DNA of 64,000 nt from Haemophilus parainfluenzae (GTDB taxonomy: Bacteria > Pseudomonadota > Gammaproteobacteria > Enterobacterales > Pasteurellaceae): positions 665,501-729,500 of the forward strand of contig NZ_CP063120.1 of the NCBI RefSeq assembly GCF_014931395.1, in the 5' to 3' direction. The position numbers and the translations under genes were made by a program. Shown here piece by piece: positions 61,040-64,000 of the stretch (positions are counted from its first letter, which is position 1; every line of letters starts with the position of its first letter). The notes below the pieces were generated by a model that ran no database searches, was not told the origin of the DNA, and saw only the letters and a program-made list of their open reading frames with translations.

Positions 61040-62473
61040 TTAAAATGTTTTACTCATTTCTAAGAATACACGATTTTTATCGTAACCATAGAAAGGATGA
61101 TTACTTTTCACTTTTTGATAAGACCATGTAATCTTAGGCGTAATTCCCCAGAAATAGAGATCGCGATGCCATAATGTTAACGTTGAAGCATATTCTCTAT
61201 TTTTCTGACGAATGTTAAAGAAATCAGCCGCTTGATAATGACGTTTAGCATATGAAAGCGTGACTCGGCTTGATATTCCCCATGGCCATTCTTGTCCCCA
61301 ACCAAGGCGTCCACCTGCTCGTTGGTAGGCGTTATCTTTGTCTCGAGTATTTTCACGAGAATAATCTACCCCAGCAAACCAATGTTGTCCGCTTTTCGGA
61401 ACATAGAGTAATGTGTTGGAAAATAAATAATTGTTGCCGTTTAAATGTTTTCGCCAATCATAGCGTTGTTCGCCATATTCCAAAGCAGATGAAATTTGCC
61501 AACGAGGATTAAGCCAGTAACTAATATCAAAACGTACGCCTGAGTTTTTAGAGTATTGTTTGAGTGCATCGCTACCACTTGAGCCACCACTATACCAACG
61601 TTTCTCGGTAAATGGTGTTAAGGATAGTTCTAGGTGAGAAGTTTGATAACCTAATCCCCAACCTAAACGCGCATTTAATTCGTTATATTTTTTGTTATTC
61701 CAGTAGTATTTACCTTGTCCATCAAAGCCTAATTTGGTGAAAAAGTTATTTGCGAGAGACCATTTTTTCTCAACGCCTAATGAATAAGAAAGCCCTTGTG
61801 CACTTTCTTTGCGCCAAGCTTGCCAGTTACCAATATGAGTACCTGCTCTGGGCGCATTGTTGATATTGCTTTCATTGAGGAAACTTACACCACCATAAAA
61901 TTTCCATTGATCGCGTTGATTTAATGCAGATAAATATTGATCAATAATGGCAGCCATTTCAGGCGTCATTTGCTCCGCACGTAATTTTTGGAACTGATCT
62001 TTTGCTGCTTCATTATCGTTATTTAAAAAGAGCGCTTGAGCAAGTTGATAACGTAATGGCAAACTATCAGAGTATTGGGTGAATAGGGTACGATAACGTT
62101 GCGCAGCCTCACTATAGTTGCCTTTATGACGGGCATCAATAGCTTCAGCCCAGCTCAATAGCACAGGATCCTTTTTAGGGAGTTCTCGATATAAAGGTAA
62201 TAAAAGTGAAACAGCTTCCTCGTTATTTTGTAAGACAGAAGGAATCATTCCACGTACGATTAAATCAGGATGACGAGCTAGCTCTTCTTTAGTCATCGAG
62301 ACTGAGCCTTCATTATTTGTCTTCGGTTGGATCGCAGGTGCTTGAAGCTTTGGTGCAGCAACCTGAATATTTTTGTCTAAGGTGTCATTTTTCGATTGTG
62401 CTACCTCGGCATTTGCCCACTGAGCACATATCATGCTTAATACTGTATATAAAAAAGTTTTTGTAAATTTCAT
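61040..62473 (-). CDS. Slam-family surface lipoprotein assembly modifier
   Basis: 477 residues. Signal peptide cut near residue 22. An N-terminal TPR region (about 85-185, with LLPLYRELPKKDPVLLSWAE and DARHKGNYSEAAQRYRTLF) is followed by a DUF560 beta-barrel from about 193 (FYGGVSFLNESNINNAP) to the terminal Phe of LEMSKTF, the BAM signal. Slams flip lipoproteins onto the outer surface. It lies directly behind two candidate cargo genes on the same strand. Confidence 0.9.
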   Translation of the reverse strand: MKFTKTFLYTVLSMICAQWANAEVAQSKNDTLDKNIQVAAPKLQAPAIQPKTNNEGSVSMTKEELARHPDLIVRGMIPSVLQNNEEAVSLLLPLYRELPKKDPVLLSWAEAIDARHKGNYSEAAQRYRTLFTQYSDSLPLRYQLAQALFLNNDNEAAKDQFQKLRAEQMTPEMAAIIDQYLSALNQRDQWKFYGGVSFLNESNINNAPRAGTHIGNWQAWRKESAQGLSYSLGVEKKWSLANNFFTKLGFDGQGKYYWNNKKYNELNARLGWGLGYQTSHLELSLTPFTEKRWYSGGSSGSDALKQYSKNSGVRFDISYWLNPRWQISSALEYGEQRYDWRKHLNGNNYLFSNTLLYVPKSGQHWFAGVDYSRENTRDKDNAYQRAGGRLGWGQEWPWGISSRVTLSYAKRHYQAADFFNIRQKNREYASTLTLWHRDLYFWGITPKITWSYQKVKSNHPFYGYDKNRVFLEMSKTF

Positions 62474-62490
62474 TTGTTATCAAAAGAGAA

Positions 62491-62517
62491 ATAAAGCAAG
62501 CTCAAGGCTTGCTTTAT
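62491..62517 (-). terminator. Intercistronic hairpin between the surface lipoprotein gene and slam
   Basis: AAAGCAAGC-TCAAG-GCTTGCTTT with an AT pair extension. On the minus strand ATTTCTC follows, so termination is probably partial. A near copy lies at 63635-63657. Confidence 0.75.
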
Positions 62518-62538
62518 TCATATTAGGATTAAAATTAA

Positions 62539-63453
62539 TTATTGTTTTTTAGCACCGAATACGCCAAGGTAAGAGGCTTTTTCATTTACATAGCTACCAG
62601 CTAACTCACTAGCGTTATTTCCGTAGAAACGACCTACAGCTTCTGTACCTTCAGCAGTTTTACCGTTAAATTGGTTACCATCAATTTTCGCAGAAAGTTT
62701 AACCTCGTTGATATTGCCAAATGCTTTTCCATCATCTGGAGTAATAGAGCCTTCAAATGACTTATCAGCAAAATTTACATTAAATTTTGCGTTACTTAAG
62801 CGATACGTATCAATAGCTGAACCACTATCTGCATAACCGTGTACACCTTGTCCAACATAGGTAGCGCTACCGCTAGTTGGCATGTCGGTTGTAGGATTGA
62901 TACCGTAAGAGACTAAGTAATAATTATTTAAGCCATCCTCTGTAATTAATCCCCAACGTACATTTTTATATAATGAACCGTTAACTATGCGGGTAATATT
63001 GTTGGCAGTGATGTTGAGAACCTTTCCAGCCCCCATCCCTTCAGGAATTATATTAATACTTTTACCTTCAACATCTAGCACATAAAGATTTGGATTGCCA
63101 GAAATGGATGCTGTTTGAATAGTTCCACCTTTTTTAGGTATGATGAAGCTAGCATGTTTATCTGTGAGTGCTCGATTAGTATTACCACTCTGAGCATTAG
63201 GGGTTGATGGTTTAGCCACATTTTCAGCTGGAGTAGATTGGCTTGATGCTGTCTGATTGTTTGTAGATGTAGTAGTATTTGGTTGCTGAGTCGTATTATT
63301 GGCAGTAGTGCTTGGCTGACTTTGCTTAGTCGGATTGGTTGAAGCTGGAACATCTGGGGCATCACTACCACCACCGCTGCTACCACATGCTGATAATACT
63401 AAAGCTGCTAATGCAGTTGTACCAAATTTTAAAACATGATTTAAAGAAGACAT
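62539..63453 (-). CDS. Slam-dependent-type surface lipoprotein (TbpB-barrel-like)
   Basis: 304 residues. Lipobox LSAC (Cys23), Gly/Ser, then a Thr/Asn/Gln/Pro-rich linker of about 70 residues (33-95), then a beta-rich domain ending with a barrel like that of TbpB: FNVNFADKSFEGSI, FNGKTAEGTEAVGRFYGNNA, ELAGSY and the terminal YLGVFGAKKQ. This pattern fits Slam cargo lipoproteins that bind host proteins or haem; the ligand is unknown. Confidence 0.85.
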   Translation of the reverse strand: MSSLNHVLKFGTTALAALVLSACGSSGGGSDAPDVPASTNPTKQSQPSTTANNTTQQPNTTTSTNNQTASSQSTPAENVAKPSTPNAQSGNTNRALTDKHASFIIPKKGGTIQTASISGNPNLYVLDVEGKSINIIPEGMGAGKVLNITANNITRIVNGSLYKNVRWGLITEDGLNNYYLVSYGINPTTDMPTSGSATYVGQGVHGYADSGSAIDTYRLSNAKFNVNFADKSFEGSITPDDGKAFGNINEVKLSAKIDGNQFNGKTAEGTEAVGRFYGNNASELAGSYVNEKASYLGVFGAKKQ

Positions 63454-63634
63454 ACTAATATTCCTTATTTAAACAGTAGAAGTAAAATACCTTTTAGAAG
63501 ATATCCTGCGAAGACTATCATTTCAATTTTAATTTGTCTATAAAGTTATTTATAAGTGTATTAATTGTGAGATAAATTACAATATTATTTAAGTTATATT
63601 TTTGTAAATTTATTAGTCATGTCAAAAGGGAAAC
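63454..63634 (-). promoter_or_regulatory. AT-rich spacer between two surface lipoprotein genes
   Basis: It holds the AAGGAA ribosome site of the gene ending at 62539 and very AT-rich sequence suited to a promoter (TATAAA-like words near 63536-63560). No clear Fur or CRP box was recognised. Confidence 0.4.
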
Positions 63635-63657
63635 AAAGCAAGCATAAGGCTTGCTTT
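63635..63657 (-). terminator. Hairpin after the clipped surface lipoprotein gene
   Basis: AAAGCAAGC-ATAAG-GCTTGCTTT, the same stem as at 62491-62517; leftward it is followed by GTTTCCCTTTTG. Confidence 0.75.
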
Positions 63658-63679
63658 ATCATATCAGGGTTAAAACTCA

Positions 63680-64000
63680 TTATTGTTTTTGTGCGCCAAA
63701 TGCAGCAGCCCAATTGTTATCATTAGCTTCGGCTAAACCAGCAAGTTGTTTTGCTTGTTCTCCATAAAACTTACCTTCTACACTTGCTACTGACGATGGT
63801 AATAAAGAGGTATTTGCATATCCATTAAAACTGTTACCTGAAATAGAGGCATTAATATTTACATATTGAATGTCGTTGATACCTAATGAACCGCTTAATG
63901 ATTTATTACCAAAATCAACACTAAATTGAGAGTTACCAATATGGTAGTCGTCCTCATCCGATTCAGTGATATCTATTGCAAGGATAGATTGACCAGAATA
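63680..64000 (-). CDS. Second TbpB-barrel-like surface lipoprotein, C-terminal part
   Basis: 107 codons from the window edge to a TAA at 63680-63682; the start and lipobox lie outside. The visible part repeats the barrel pattern of its neighbour: FSVDFGNKSLSGSL, FNGYAN, VEGKFYGEQAKQLAGL and the terminal AAFGAQKQ. The two differ widely in loop sequences, as expected for an old tandem duplication of Slam cargo. Confidence 0.8.
   Translation of the reverse strand, partial: YSGQSILAIDITESDEDDYHIGNSQFSVDFGNKSLSGSLGINDIQYVNINASISGNSFNGYANTSLLPSSVASVEGKFYGEQAKQLAGLAEANDNNWAAAFGAQKQ

Overview
The window comes from a Pasteurellaceae chromosome, most likely Haemophilus and probably close to H. parainfluenzae. 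The evidence is the dense scatter of the Haemophilus-type DNA uptake word AAGTGCGGT/ACCGCACTT, often as inverted pairs that double as terminators; the local gene orders zwf-pgl-gnd-cysQ, rapA-rluA, srmB/trmN6 and truD-surE-yqaA-nlpD; a PnuC nicotinamide riboside importer; and an AT-rich base composition. No rRNA, tRNA or CRISPR locus was seen.

Layout. 1-2350: a clipped MgtC/SapB gene, then a nucleoside-type MFS permease and a PhnP-like metallo-beta-lactamase-fold hydrolase, preceded by a LacI-type operator pair and a consensus CRP site. 2515-8990: a small membrane protein, glpG-glpR, trmL-rsmD, and ftsY-ftsE-ftsX. 9098-23080: the complete S10, spc and alpha ribosomal operons with secY, rpmJ and rpoA, including the S10 (L4) leader, an internal terminator and promoter between S10 and spc, and the S4-binding pseudoknot leader before rpsM. 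23093-32642: rapA-rluA, pnuC (with CRP site), trmN6, srmB, an OsmB-like lipoprotein, a DUF4298 protein, gnd, a small unknown protein and a GNAT acetyltransferase.

32678-38163 is a tandem array of five exported DUF1176 paralogues lying between gnd and pgl-zwf. It contains a recent two-gene duplication with a 2232-bp offset and shows N- and C-terminal module shuffling. 38191-49064 carries pgl, zwf, cysQ, a four-helix membrane protein, an OPT transporter, nudE, hslR, a DUF4189 lipoprotein, a YqhA-family protein, rmuC and aphA. hslVU (49284-51158) follows a heat-shock-type promoter. 51181-53115 looks foreign: a truncated IS1182-like transposase, then a divergent amidohydrolase/HxlR-regulator pair with two matching 25-bp dyads between them. 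53174-60931 returns to core genes: slyD with a His/Cys-rich tail, a SIMPL protein, rraB, truD-surE-yqaA, a small lipoprotein resembling the head of NlpD, nlpD and proS. 61040-64000 is a surface lipoprotein locus: a Slam-family outer-membrane exporter and two TbpB-barrel-like surface lipoproteins, the last cut by the window edge.

Functionally the window is mostly housekeeping (translation, protein targeting, division, pentose phosphate pathway). The accessory points of interest are the mosaic DUF1176 array, the Slam locus, the HxlR island, and an apparently geneless stretch at 4370-4700 that carries a well-formed CRP-type promoter.
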